NCBI RefSeq assembly: GCF_017355955.1
Contig: NZ_JAFFID010000001.1
Coordinates: 930,001-994,000 of the forward strand
Length of the DNA: 64,000 nucleotides
Reading direction: 5' to 3'
Source: Sabulibacter ruber
GTDB lineage: Bacteria > Bacteroidota > Bacteroidia > Cytophagales > Hymenobacteraceae
Made by a program: the position numbers and the translations under genes. The notes under the pieces were generated by a model that searched no databases, was not told the DNA's origin, and saw only the letters and a program-made list of their open reading frames with translations. This document shows, piece by piece, positions 30,400 to 38,785 of this stretch (position 1 is the first letter of the stretch; each line of letters begins with the position of its first letter).

Positions 30400-32322
30400 A
30401 TGATTTCCATAAATAACCTAAACTTCCATTTCGGGAGTCGCACCCTGTACGAAGACGCCAACCTGCACATCAAACCCAAAGACAAAATTGGGTTGGTAGG
30501 ATTGAACGGTACCGGTAAATCAACCCTGCTGCGCCTGTTGGTGGGCGAGTACAAGCCAGATGCGGGCAGCATCCAAATGAGCCGAGAGACTACCCTGGGT
30601 TTCCTGAACCAGGACTTGTTGTCTTATGACACCCACGAGAGCATTCTGCACGTAGCCATGCAGGCCTTTGAAGAGGCCATTCAGCTGCAGCATAAGATTG
30701 ACGAGGTGCTCCACGAGATGGAAACTAATTACCAGGACGAGCACATTGACAAACTGGCCAGGTTGCAGGAGCAGTTTGAGGCCCTGGACGGTTACAACAT
30801 GCAGATCAAAGCCGAGGAGATTCTGGAAGGTCTGGGCTTCACTACTGAGGAGTTGCAGCAGCCCCTGCGTACCTTCTCCGGCGGATGGCGCATGCGCGTG
30901 ATGCTGGCCAAGATTCTCTTGCAGAAGCCCTCGCTCCTGCTGCTGGATGAGCCTACCAACCACCTGGACTTACCTTCCATCAAATGGCTGGAAACGTACC
31001 TGAGCGGCTACGAAGGCGCCATTGTGATTGTCTCCCACGACCGTGAGTTCCTGGATAAGACCATCAACACCACAGTGGAGGTAACGGGCCAGAAACTGAA
31101 CGTTTATGCGGGTAACTACAGCTTCTACCTGGAGGAAAAAGCGCTTCGGAACGAGATCCAGAAAGGCGCTTATGAAAACCAACAGCAACAGATAAAGCAG
31201 GCGGAGCAGTTTATCGCCCGTTTCAAGGCCAAAGCCACCAAAGCAAAGCAGGCCCAGAGCCGGATGAAAGCTCTGGAAAAGATGGAGCGCATTGAAGACG
31301 TAGCCGCCGATGCTCCGGTAGTCAACTTCAAGTTCCAGTTCACCGTGCAGCCGGGGCGCCATTTGTTGCGCCTGGAGAACATGAGCAAAAGCTACGGAGA
31401 GAAACTTATCTTCAGAAACACCCACGTGAACATTGAGCGCGGCGATAAAATCGCGCTGATTGGGGCCAACGGGAAAGGTAAATCCACGCTCATGCGCATC
31501 ATTGCCGGCGATGAGTCTATCCAGGGAAACCGCCAGTTGGGGCACAACGTAATCATGGCCTTCTACGCGCAGCACCAGCTGGAAAGCCTCAACGTAGAGA
31601 ATGAGATTCTGCAGGAGATGATCCAGGCGGGCAGCAAGCGTACCGAGATGGAATTGCGGGGGGTGTTAGGTTCCTTCCTCTTCACTGGCGACGACGTGTT
31701 CAAGAAAATCAAGGTGCTTTCCGGGGGCGAGAAAAGCCGCGTGGCGCTGGCCAAAACCCTGATCTCGGAGGCCAATTTCCTGCTGCTGGATGAGCCTACC
31801 AACCACTTAGACATGCAGAGTGTGAACATCCTCATCCAGGCCCTGCAGCAGTTTGAGGGAACCTTTGTGGTGATCTCCCACGACCGTTACTTTGTGGAGA
31901 ATGTGGCCAACAAGATCTGGTACATCGAGAACCATGAGTTGAAGGAGTATCCTGGCACTTACCACGAGTACGAGTACTGGATGGAGCAACGGGAAAAAGA
32001 CAGGAAGTCCGCTCCGGCAACCGCCACCGCAAAAGCGGCTCCCAAGCCAAAACCTAGTGCAAGCCAACAGCAGGAACTGGAACAGGAATTAAAGAAAGCC
32101 AACCAGAAACTGAAACAGGTAGAAGGACTGGTGAACGAGCTGGAAGGCAAGCTGAAATCCTGCGAAAACAAACTGGCCCTGCCCAGCACCTACTCAGATC
32201 CTAATGCTTTAAATGAAGCCACTCAGCAGTTCAACAAGATCAAAGCCCAACTGGACAAAGAACAGGCCACCTGGGAACAATTGATGGAACAGGTAGACGA
32301 GCTGGAAAGCCAACTTAAATAA
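30400..32322 (+). CDS. ABC-F family ATPase
   Basis: A 640-residue soluble protein with two ABC domains and no membrane segment. Walker A motifs are GLNGTGKST (34-42) and GANGKGKST (about 354-362); signature motifs FSGGWRMRV and LSGGEKSRVALAK; Walker B LLLLDEPTNHLDL and LLLDEPTNHLD. The interdomain linker is charged and helical, and a C-terminal coiled coil (about 555-640) recalls Uup-type members. ABC-F proteins act on ribosomes (translation factors or antibiotic resistance); which type applies here is not clear. A terminator follows at once. Confidence 0.92.
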   Translation: MISINNLNFHFGSRTLYEDANLHIKPKDKIGLVGLNGTGKSTLLRLLVGEYKPDAGSIQMSRETTLGFLNQDLLSYDTHESILHVAMQAFEEAIQLQHKIDEVLHEMETNYQDEHIDKLARLQEQFEALDGYNMQIKAEEILEGLGFTTEELQQPLRTFSGGWRMRVMLAKILLQKPSLLLLDEPTNHLDLPSIKWLETYLSGYEGAIVIVSHDREFLDKTINTTVEVTGQKLNVYAGNYSFYLEEKALRNEIQKGAYENQQQQIKQAEQFIARFKAKATKAKQAQSRMKALEKMERIEDVAADAPVVNFKFQFTVQPGRHLLRLENMSKSYGEKLIFRNTHVNIERGDKIALIGANGKGKSTLMRIIAGDESIQGNRQLGHNVIMAFYAQHQLESLNVENEILQEMIQAGSKRTEMELRGVLGSFLFTGDDVFKKIKVLSGGEKSRVALAKTLISEANFLLLDEPTNHLDMQSVNILIQALQQFEGTFVVISHDRYFVENVANKIWYIENHELKEYPGTYHEYEYWMEQREKDRKSAPATATAKAAPKPKPSASQQQELEQELKKANQKLKQVEGLVNELEGKLKSCENKLALPSTYSDPNALNEATQQFNKIKAQLDKEQATWEQLMEQVDELESQLK

Positions 32323-32324
32323 GA

Positions 32325-32367
32325 ACAGAAGCCTCACGGGTACTACTTTCCCGTGAGGCTTCTGTTT
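32325..32367 (+). terminator. Terminator after the ABC-F gene
   Basis: ACAGAAGCCTCACGGG / CCCGTGAGGCTTCTGT perfect 16-bp stem, 9-nt loop, T run. Confidence 0.88.
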
Positions 32368-32400
32368 TCAAGCTATTTTAGACAAAACTCCCCTAAAACA
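32362..32400. repeat. Dispersed palindrome family 1, copy at 32.4 kb
   Basis: TGTTTT-CAAGCTA-TTTTA, GA, CAAAA-CTCCCCT-AAAACA. The tract spacing is exact though the inner 7-mers no longer pair; it overlaps the tail of the terminator. Confidence 0.55.
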
Positions 32401-32533
32401 TCATCCAAGGCAAACACCGGCTTTGTCGTATATTGTATACAGCAATAATTCTGGACTTTGTAAGTATAGAAGCAAAGGCAAACTGCTTTAGCACGTACAA
32501 GACAGGCTATAAACGGATGACACTATTTATTAG

Positions 32534-33862
32534 ATGAAAATAAAATCTAACTGGAAAAACGGCCTTCTGGCCATGGTATTAACGGCAACAACCCTCACCG
32601 GGTGCGTTCCCGTGGAGGGAACCGGTTCGGGTGCCGGCGCATCTGGCTACGGCGCCTCGCTGCGCTACGAAGACGCCATTTACGCTCAGGACGTCCGGTC
32701 GGTACAACTCTACACCAGAAACTTCAACGTGGGCGATGTTCTGGCTCCGCCCATTGTCAGCATTGAACAGTCAAGCCCTCTGGTGCTGGAATTCGACCGT
32801 ATGACAGCGCCCCGCAGCCGGGCCGTAGTGCGTATTCACCACTGTGACTTTAACTGGCAACGCTCGCAATTGCAGCCGCTCCAATACGTGCAGGATTACA
32901 ACGAATTCTTCATCATGGAAGTGGAGCCCTCAGCGGGAACCAAGGTACCTTACTGGCATTACCGGTTCCAGTTGCCGCGGGTGAAAATCAGCGGGAATTA
33001 CGTGATGGAAGTAAGCGAGGAAGGCGGAAACCTGCTCCTGAGCCGTCGGTTTGTGGTATTTGAGGAACAGGTATCGGTGGGGCTTCGGCCGGTGGCCACT
33101 CCCGGAGCCGGAGACCGCTACGTGCGCCAGCAGATTGATTTCAACATCTTCTACCCGCAGTATCCGCTGGTGAACCCTTCTCAGGAAATAAGGGTTGTCA
33201 TGCGCCAGAACCACCGTTGGGACAACGCCAAGGTGTTTACCCGGCCCACCTTTGTGCAGGAAGCCCAGCGCCGCCTGGAGTACCAGTTGTTTGATGTGGA
33301 GCAGTCGTTCCTGGGCTTGAGCGAGTTCCGGGCCCTGGATACCCGCAGCGAGCGGTTCAGCGGCATTGGCGTGGAGCGCCGCGATGTCACCACCAACCCC
33401 GACCGCGTGTACGCCCTCACCGGCAGAAGTCGCGCCCGCGAAGCCTACAGCACCCAACCCGACGCAAACGGGAAGTTCATCTTCGGGAGCCGCGAGTACG
33501 GCAACGCCCCTTTGAACGCCGACTACCAGCAGGTCTTTTTCCAACTCCATTCCCCGGAACCCGCCCCCGGACCGGTGTACGTCTTCGGTGGTTTGACCGA
33601 TTGGCAACTGCAGGAGTCCTTCAAACTCACCTATGACCCCGAAAAGCAGCTTTACTCCGGGTCTGCTCTGCTCAAGCAAGGCTACTACAATTACTATTTC
33701 GCGGTGAAAGGCGCCAACGGCCAGGCCGATGCCCGCTATTTTGAGGGCAGCCACTTCGCCACCGAGAACGTCTACGATGTGCTGGTGTACTACCGCCCGC
33801 CCGGAACCCGCTCTGATCTGATCATCGGGTACGCCACGTTGCAATTCAATCCTCAGAAATAA
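32534..33862 (+). CDS. Type IX secretion system plug-domain protein (DUF5103), lipoprotein
   Basis: A 442-residue protein with a lipobox (TTLTGC, Cys24). Segments such as LRYEDAIYAQDVRSVQLYTRNF, LEFDRMTAPRSRAVVRIHHCDFNWQRS, QYVQDYNEFF, HYRFQLP and the late RPPGTRSDLIIGYATLQF match DUF5103, the Plug protein that closes the periplasmic side of the SprA translocon in type IX secretion. Together with gldC it indicates a type IX secretion lineage. It is monocistronic between two strong terminators. Confidence 0.87.
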   Translation: MKIKSNWKNGLLAMVLTATTLTGCVPVEGTGSGAGASGYGASLRYEDAIYAQDVRSVQLYTRNFNVGDVLAPPIVSIEQSSPLVLEFDRMTAPRSRAVVRIHHCDFNWQRSQLQPLQYVQDYNEFFIMEVEPSAGTKVPYWHYRFQLPRVKISGNYVMEVSEEGGNLLLSRRFVVFEEQVSVGLRPVATPGAGDRYVRQQIDFNIFYPQYPLVNPSQEIRVVMRQNHRWDNAKVFTRPTFVQEAQRRLEYQLFDVEQSFLGLSEFRALDTRSERFSGIGVERRDVTTNPDRVYALTGRSRAREAYSTQPDANGKFIFGSREYGNAPLNADYQQVFFQLHSPEPAPGPVYVFGGLTDWQLQESFKLTYDPEKQLYSGSALLKQGYYNYYFAVKGANGQADARYFEGSHFATENVYDVLVYYRPPGTRSDLIIGYATLQFNPQK

Positions 33863-33905
33863 AACAGAAAGGCCTCTCTTATGACAAGAGAGGCCTTTCT
33901 GTTTT
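33861..33905 (+). terminator. Terminator after the T9SS plug gene
   Basis: A 20-bp perfect stem (AAAACAGAAAGGCCTCTCTT and complement) with a 5-nt loop, starting within the stop codon and ending in TTTT. Confidence 0.9.
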
Positions 33906-33938
33906 GAGGTTGATTTCTGGAAAACGAGCGAGAAAACA
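33900..33938. repeat. Dispersed palindrome family 1, copy at 33.9 kb
   Basis: TGTTTT-GAGGTTG-ATTTC, TG, GAAAA-CGAGCGAG-AAAACA. The outer tracts pair; the core is degenerate. It overlaps the end of the terminator. Confidence 0.5.
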
Positions 33939-33960
33939 TCCAGCAAAGGGATTGGCAGAA

Positions 33961-33989
33961 CTATGGCGCGGAAGTTACTTCCGTGACTT
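33961..33989. repeat. CTATGGCGCGGAAGTTACTTCCG element, third copy
   Basis: Differs at a single base from the left arm at 22877-22905. It lacks an inverted partner here and adjoins the TAACGCCG pair. Confidence 0.75.
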
Positions 33990-34000
33990 TCTTAATCCAT

Positions 34001-34162
34001 ATCTTAAGTGTAGCGGCGTTACACTGTAACGCCGTGTTAAGATGAAACAAAAACGTCTCTCCACCTGCAAACTTTTTTGCAAGAGAGAGGTAAGGCAGGT
34101 GTTTGGTGATAGAAGTAGGGCTGCTGCGTTGAACTACGGCGTTACAATGTAACGCCGCTACA
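34001..34162. repeat. Inverted pair of GGCGTTACA-TGTAACGCC elements
   Basis: Left unit at 34001-34043 is a long palindrome with outer ATCTTAA/TTAAGAT and inner CGGCGTTACA/TGTAACGCCG. The right unit at 34136-34162 is its inverted relative (ACGGCGTTACAATGTAACGC then CGCTACA). The 92 bp between contain a further CTCTC/GAGAG hairpin. The layout resembles a BIME or a small non-autonomous element. The rest of the 33862-34199 spacer contains no gene. Confidence 0.75.
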
Positions 34163-34198
34163 ATCGGGTTATTTACAGAAAAAAAGGCTTAAAACGGT

Positions 34199-35164
34199 TT
34201 ACCTTTTCGCTACCAGAAACGCTTTCAGTTTCTCCACCAGCACTTCGTTAATGCGCACATACGACTCCTGAGTCCAGCCGCCGATGTGCGGCGTTAAGAT
34301 CACCCTAGGATGTTGGAACAGGTAATTCAGGCGCTCCTGCTGCGCCTCCGTCAAGGTCTTCAGTTTCTCATTTTCCAGCACGTCCAGGGCGGCGCCTTTC
34401 ACTTTCCCGGTTTTCATGGCATCCACCAGCGCGGCATGGTCTAAGACTTCGCCGCGGGCGGTGTTCAGGAGCCAGATTGGATGCCGGAAACCAGAAAGAA
34501 CCTGCTCGTTGATGAAGTAATGGTTCTCTTTGGTGTAAGGGAAATGCAGACTCAGCACCTGGGCCTTCTCCTGAATTTCCTCCAGAGTAGTCAGTCGGAC
34601 TTGAGGGAATGGATTTTCCACTTCCTTCTTGTCATAAGCCAATACCTCACAGTCAAAGCCCATCAACCGCTTGGCTAAGGACTTACCCATATGCCCGTAC
34701 CCGATGATCCCGATGGTCTTCCCCCCTATCTCCTCGCCGCGGTTTTCCTCCCGCAGCCACAGGCCTTCCCTGATCTGTCGGTCGCCCTGAGTGATCTTGC
34801 GGAACAAGGCCAGCAGCAAGCCCAGGGTATGGTCGCCCACGGCATCGCGGTTGCCTTCCGGGGCGTTTATTAAGGCAATGTTCCTAGCTTCCAGCACGCC
34901 ATCGTCAATGTTGTCTACGCCGGCCCCGGCGCGCGCCACTACTCTCAGGTTAGGCGCATGCTCCAGCAGAGCGGCGGTTACGCGCATTTTGCTGCGCACC
35001 ACCAGCATGTGGTAATCGGGCAGTAAAGCCGGGACTTCTTCTTTGGTGATGGTTGGCCTATAAGTTACCTCTATGCCCAGTTTTTCCAGCATGGGCAAAA
35101 GGCTTTCGTGCATTAGGTCAATGATCAGGCACCGGAACGGAGATGAGGGAACGGACATAGTCAA
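34199..35164 (-). CDS. D-isomer 2-hydroxyacid dehydrogenase (phosphoglycerate dehydrogenase-like)
   Basis: A 321-residue NAD-dependent dehydrogenase. IGIIGYGHMGKSLAKRL is the nucleotide-binding glycine motif; LRVVARAGAGVDNID, LLNTARGEVLDHAALV (catalytic Arg) and LTPHIGGWTQESY (catalytic His) complete the family set. There is no C-terminal ACT domain, so it is the short form. D-3-phosphoglycerate, glyoxylate and hydroxypyruvate are possible substrates. It starts one base from the mgtE stop codon, so it is probably in the rsmA-mgtE transcript. Confidence 0.86.
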   Translation of the reverse strand: MTMSVPSSPFRCLIIDLMHESLLPMLEKLGIEVTYRPTITKEEVPALLPDYHMLVVRSKMRVTAALLEHAPNLRVVARAGAGVDNIDDGVLEARNIALINAPEGNRDAVGDHTLGLLLALFRKITQGDRQIREGLWLREENRGEEIGGKTIGIIGYGHMGKSLAKRLMGFDCEVLAYDKKEVENPFPQVRLTTLEEIQEKAQVLSLHFPYTKENHYFINEQVLSGFRHPIWLLNTARGEVLDHAALVDAMKTGKVKGAALDVLENEKLKTLTEAQQERLNYLFQHPRVILTPHIGGWTQESYVRINEVLVEKLKAFLVAKR

Positions 35165-36517
35165 TTAAAGGCTTAATAATAAATGCGCCACCAGGAAGTA
35201 CACGCCTAGGCCCAAAAGGTCATTAGCGGTGGTAATGAAAGGACCGGCGGCAACGGCGGGGTTCACCCCGTATTTATCTAAGATCATGGGCGTGATGGTT
35301 CCCATAAAAGAGGCCAGCAGCACAACGCTGAACAGGGCCACGGCTACCACTACCGAGAGCGTCAACTCCACCCCAAACAGCAAATTGAAGCCCATCACCA
35401 ACCCAGACATTACCAATCCATTGATCACGGCCACCAACAGCACTTTCACAATGCGGGAGGTGAAGTTGTCAAACAGTACGGTTTTGTTGGCCAACGTCTG
35501 GATGATGATGGACGAGGACTGGATGCCCACGTTTCCGCCGGTGGCGGTGATGAGCGGCGTGAACATGGCCAGAGCCGGAATCACGGAGATATCGCCCTCA
35601 AACAAGCCAATGAAGCGGGCTCCCAGCAGACCGCCTACCATGCCCACCATGAGCCAGGGCAGCCGGGCGCGGGAAAGCCGGATCACGCTATCGTCTTCCT
35701 CAATGTTCTCGGTGATACCGGTCATGAGCTGGCGGCTCAGTTCGGCCTGTTCCTGGATCACGTCCAGCACGTCATCAATGGTGATGCGGCCCAGCAATCT
35801 GCCCTGGATGTTCACCACCGGAATGGCTTCCAGGTCATATTTCTGCATGACGGCGGCTACTTCATTGTCGTCTTTGTAAGACTCAATGGAAATCACATCC
35901 GGGTCGTATAGTTGCGAGATGGGGGTATGATCGTTTGAAAGGATGAGCGTTTTCATGCTCAACCGGCCCAATAGTTTGTCGCGGTCGTCCACCACGTAAA
36001 TGGCATAGACTTTCTCCACGTTTTCGGCCTGCCGCCGGATTTCTTCTATGCACTGTCCTACTTTCCAGTTGATGTTCACTTTGATGAGCTCCTTGGCCAT
36101 GAGACCGCCGGCGCAGTCCTCGTCATAGTGCAGCAGGTCAATGATGTAGGCCACGTGCTCGCGGTCTTCCAGCTGCGCGATGATCTCCTCTTTGCGCTGC
36201 ACGGTCTGTTCATTGAGCACGTCCACCGCATCGTCAGAGTCCATCTCGGCAATGTAGCGGGCAATCTCCTCTACGGTAAAGTTCTTGAGGAAATTGGTGC
36301 GCACATCGGTGTCCAGGTCGCTCAGGATCTCAGCGCCCACATCGGCGGGCAGGATATCCATCACGTACTTGCTCTGCTCAGTGTTGAGTTCGTAGAGGAC
36401 GGTGGTGATGTCCACGGGGTACATCTCCTCCATGTTGGAGAGGATGAACTCGGCATCGCGGCGCTCAATGGCGTCCTCTATCTGGTCAATAAACTCACGG
36501 GTGATTTCAGACTGCAT
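35165..36517 (-). CDS. mgtE: Magnesium transporter MgtE
   Basis: A 450-residue Mg2+ channel. The cytosolic N domain (ILPADVGAEILSDLDTDVRTNFLKNFTVEEIARYIAEMDSDDAVDVLNE) is followed by two CBS domains (about 135-255, with VINIQGRLLGRITIDDVLDVI-like end) that sense Mg2+. Five membrane segments follow, with RLPWLMVGMVGG, FTPLITATGGNVGIQSSSI and a late GPFITTANDLLGLGVYFLVAHLLL. Its start overlaps the end of rsmA by 11 bp, indicating translational coupling. Confidence 0.95.
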   Translation of the reverse strand: MQSEITREFIDQIEDAIERRDAEFILSNMEEMYPVDITTVLYELNTEQSKYVMDILPADVGAEILSDLDTDVRTNFLKNFTVEEIARYIAEMDSDDAVDVLNEQTVQRKEEIIAQLEDREHVAYIIDLLHYDEDCAGGLMAKELIKVNINWKVGQCIEEIRRQAENVEKVYAIYVVDDRDKLLGRLSMKTLILSNDHTPISQLYDPDVISIESYKDDNEVAAVMQKYDLEAIPVVNIQGRLLGRITIDDVLDVIQEQAELSRQLMTGITENIEEDDSVIRLSRARLPWLMVGMVGGLLGARFIGLFEGDISVIPALAMFTPLITATGGNVGIQSSSIIIQTLANKTVLFDNFTSRIVKVLLVAVINGLVMSGLVMGFNLLFGVELTLSVVVAVALFSVVLLASFMGTITPMILDKYGVNPAVAAGPFITTANDLLGLGVYFLVAHLLLSL

Positions 36518-37289
36518 GCTGCTGGATCAGAAGGGTCAGGTTGATAAAATCTTCCACGGAAAGCTGCTCGGCCCGTTTGTCAAAGACCGGCTGCTGCGTT
36601 ACCTCGGCTGGCAGGTTGAACGGCTTCAGACAATTCCTCAGGGTTTTACGGCGTGTCCCGAAACTGGTCTTCACCACGGAGAAAAACAGTTTCTCGTCGC
36701 AGGGCAGTTGGGCCACCTCGTTGCGGGTGAGGCGCACCACCGCGCTTTTCACTTTGGGCGGCGGATTGAACACGTGCTCGTGCACCGTGAACAGGTACTC
36801 AATGGTGTAAAAGGCTTGCAAGAGCACGCTCATGATGCCGTAGGTTTTGGACCCGTGGGGCGCCGCAATCCGCTCGGCTACTTCTTTCTGGATCATGCCC
36901 ACCGTCTCAGGAATCTGGTCGCGGTGATCCAGTATCTTGAAGAAGATCTGGCTGGAGATGTTGTAAGGGAAATTCCCGATGACGGCGAACGGCCCGGAGA
37001 ACATCGTTTTCAGGTCAGTTTTCAGAAAATCGGCGAAAAGTACGCGGCCCTCCAGTTGCGGGAAATGCTCGTTGAGCCAAGCGATGGATTCCCGGTCAAT
37101 GTCCACAATGGTGGTTCTGTATTCGGGGTGATTTACCAAAAACTGCGTCAAAACGCCCATGCCGGGGCCCACCTCCAAGACTTCCTGTACGCCGTTGGGC
37201 AGGCGCAGGGCCTCCACAATTTTCTGGGCGATGTTGAGATCCGTGAGGAAATGCTGACCTAGGTGTTTCTTGGGTTGGACGGGCTTCAC
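36507..37289 (-). CDS. rsmA: 16S rRNA (adenine1518/1519-N6)-dimethyltransferase
   Basis: A 260-residue KsgA-type methyltransferase acting on the 3'-terminal helix of 16S rRNA during small-subunit assembly. PKKHLGQHFLTDLNIAQKIV is the conserved N-terminus; EVLEVGPGMGVLTQFL binds S-adenosylmethionine; AVIGNFPYNISSQIF is the catalytic NxPY motif. FNPPPKVKSAVVRL and the C-terminal helical domain are present. It is first in the rsmA-mgtE-dehydrogenase run, divergent from pepA. Confidence 0.95.
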   Translation of the reverse strand: MKPVQPKKHLGQHFLTDLNIAQKIVEALRLPNGVQEVLEVGPGMGVLTQFLVNHPEYRTTIVDIDRESIAWLNEHFPQLEGRVLFADFLKTDLKTMFSGPFAVIGNFPYNISSQIFFKILDHRDQIPETVGMIQKEVAERIAAPHGSKTYGIMSVLLQAFYTIEYLFTVHEHVFNPPPKVKSAVVRLTRNEVAQLPCDEKLFFSVVKTSFGTRRKTLRNCLKPFNLPAEVTQQPVFDKRAEQLSVEDFINLTLLIQQHAV

Positions 37290-37329
37290 TGGTTTTCGGT
37301 TTTCCGTAAGTTAAGGCTATATTGCAGCT

Positions 37330-37337
37330 CAAAGATA
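37330..37337 (-). promoter_or_regulatory. rsmA: -7 element of the rsmA operon
   Basis: The minus strand reads TATCTTTG (TAnnTTTG), 41-48 bp upstream of the rsmA start, in the 56-bp divergent spacer. A TATATTGC in the plus direction at about 37317 may serve pepA. Confidence 0.5.
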
Positions 37338-37345
37338 CACATCTT

Positions 37346-38782
37346 ATGCGCACAGAACTGACCTACGCCGCAACATTACCGGCAAATACCAGCACCGCCG
37401 TGTTGGTGCCCGGCCGCGACCAACTCCCCCAGGAGCTTTTCTCCCAAGATGAACTGGATTATATCAACCGCCAGCTGGAGCTGAAAAGCACGCTGGTAGT
37501 CCTTAATAAATACACGCACCAACTCTACCTGGTGCTGACCGAGCCTAGGAAAAAGGAAAACGAAACCCACGAAGCCCTGCGCAAAGCCGGTAACACCCTG
37601 CACCAGCGCCTTTCCGCCGACAAGGTAGATACCGTGGTGTTGCTGGATGCCGCCGATGCAGAAGCGGCTCTGTTCGTAGCCGAAGGTCTGGTCCTGAGCA
37701 ACTACTCTTTCCAGCGCTACAAAACCGAAAAAGCGGTGGCCCCTACCCTCAAGTCTGTGGTGGTGACCGGCGTGGGTGTGACGGAAACACAGGTAACTGA
37801 GCTGTCTAACCTGTTGGATGCCGTTTACCAGACCCGCGACCTGATCAACACGCCTCCCAACATGCAAACCGCCACGCAATTGAGTGAGCAGATCCAGGAG
37901 ATGCTGCAGGACACCGGCGTGGAGATTGAGATTCTGGACCAGGTGCAGATCCAGTCCCTGAAAATGGGCGGATTGTTGAGCGTGAACCAGGCTTCTGATG
38001 AATCAGCTACCTTTAACATATTGGAGTGGAAACCCCAGAACGCTACCAACGCCCAACCCGTGATTCTGGTGGGCAAAGGCGTGGTGTATGACACCGGCGG
38101 ATTGAGTCTGAAGCCTACGCCTAACTCCATGGACTACATGAAGTCAGACATGTCTGGGGCGGCGGCCGTGGCAGGCACGCTATATGCCATCGCCAAAAAC
38201 AACGTGCCCTTGCACGTCATCGGGTTGATTCCCGCTACCGATAACCTCATCAGCGGCAAAGGCTTCGCGCCCGGCGATGTGATTTCCATGCACAGCGGCC
38301 ACACCGTGGAAGTTTTGAACACCGATGCCGAAGGCCGACTGATCCTGGCCGATGCCCTGCATTTTGCCAAGCGTTACAACCCTAGCCTGGTGATTGACAT
38401 TGCCACCCTGACCGGAGCTGCCGCCAGAGCGGTGGGCCGCGAAGGCATTGTGATGATGGGCACCGCCGACGAGATGCTGAAATCTGAGCTGAAACTGGCC
38501 GGTGAAGCCGCGCATGAGCGTTTGGTGGAGTTCCCGCTGTGGGAGGAGTACCAGGATCACCTGAAATCTGAGATCGCAGACCTGAAGAACATCGGCGGAG
38601 CCGAGGCGGGCGCTATCTCGGCAGGCAAGTTCCTAGAGTTTTTCACCAATTACCCCTGGATTCACCTGGACATCGCCGGCACGGCCTACCTGTTGAGCCC
38701 AGATTCTTACCGGGGCAAACACGCCACGGGCAGCAGCGTTCGGTTGCTGTACCATTTCCTCACCTCACAAGCCACTGCTTAA
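37346..38782 (+). CDS. pepA: Leucyl aminopeptidase (M17 family)
   Basis: A 478-residue two-zinc cytosol aminopeptidase. The C-terminal catalytic domain shows VILVGKGVVYDTGGLSLKP (metal-binding Lys and Asp), KSDMSGAAAV, LIPATDNLISGKGFAPGDV and the family signature NTDAEGRLILADAL. The final AISAGKFLEFF and WIHLDIAGTAY complete it. The N-terminal domain is divergent. ATG 37346 is preferred over the upstream TTG at 37322, which sits in the promoter region. It is 3 bp from pdxA. Confidence 0.93.
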   Translation: MRTELTYAATLPANTSTAVLVPGRDQLPQELFSQDELDYINRQLELKSTLVVLNKYTHQLYLVLTEPRKKENETHEALRKAGNTLHQRLSADKVDTVVLLDAADAEAALFVAEGLVLSNYSFQRYKTEKAVAPTLKSVVVTGVGVTETQVTELSNLLDAVYQTRDLINTPPNMQTATQLSEQIQEMLQDTGVEIEILDQVQIQSLKMGGLLSVNQASDESATFNILEWKPQNATNAQPVILVGKGVVYDTGGLSLKPTPNSMDYMKSDMSGAAAVAGTLYAIAKNNVPLHVIGLIPATDNLISGKGFAPGDVISMHSGHTVEVLNTDAEGRLILADALHFAKRYNPSLVIDIATLTGAAARAVGREGIVMMGTADEMLKSELKLAGEAAHERLVEFPLWEEYQDHLKSEIADLKNIGGAEAGAISAGKFLEFFTNYPWIHLDIAGTAYLLSPDSYRGKHATGSSVRLLYHFLTSQATA

Positions 38783-38785
38783 TCA

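Noticed and set aside
36961..37040. TTTTC/GAAAA tracts inside rsmA resembling the palindrome family
   Set aside because: The encoded residues (ADFLKTDLKT) are ordinary for RsmA, and the tract spacing fits poorly.
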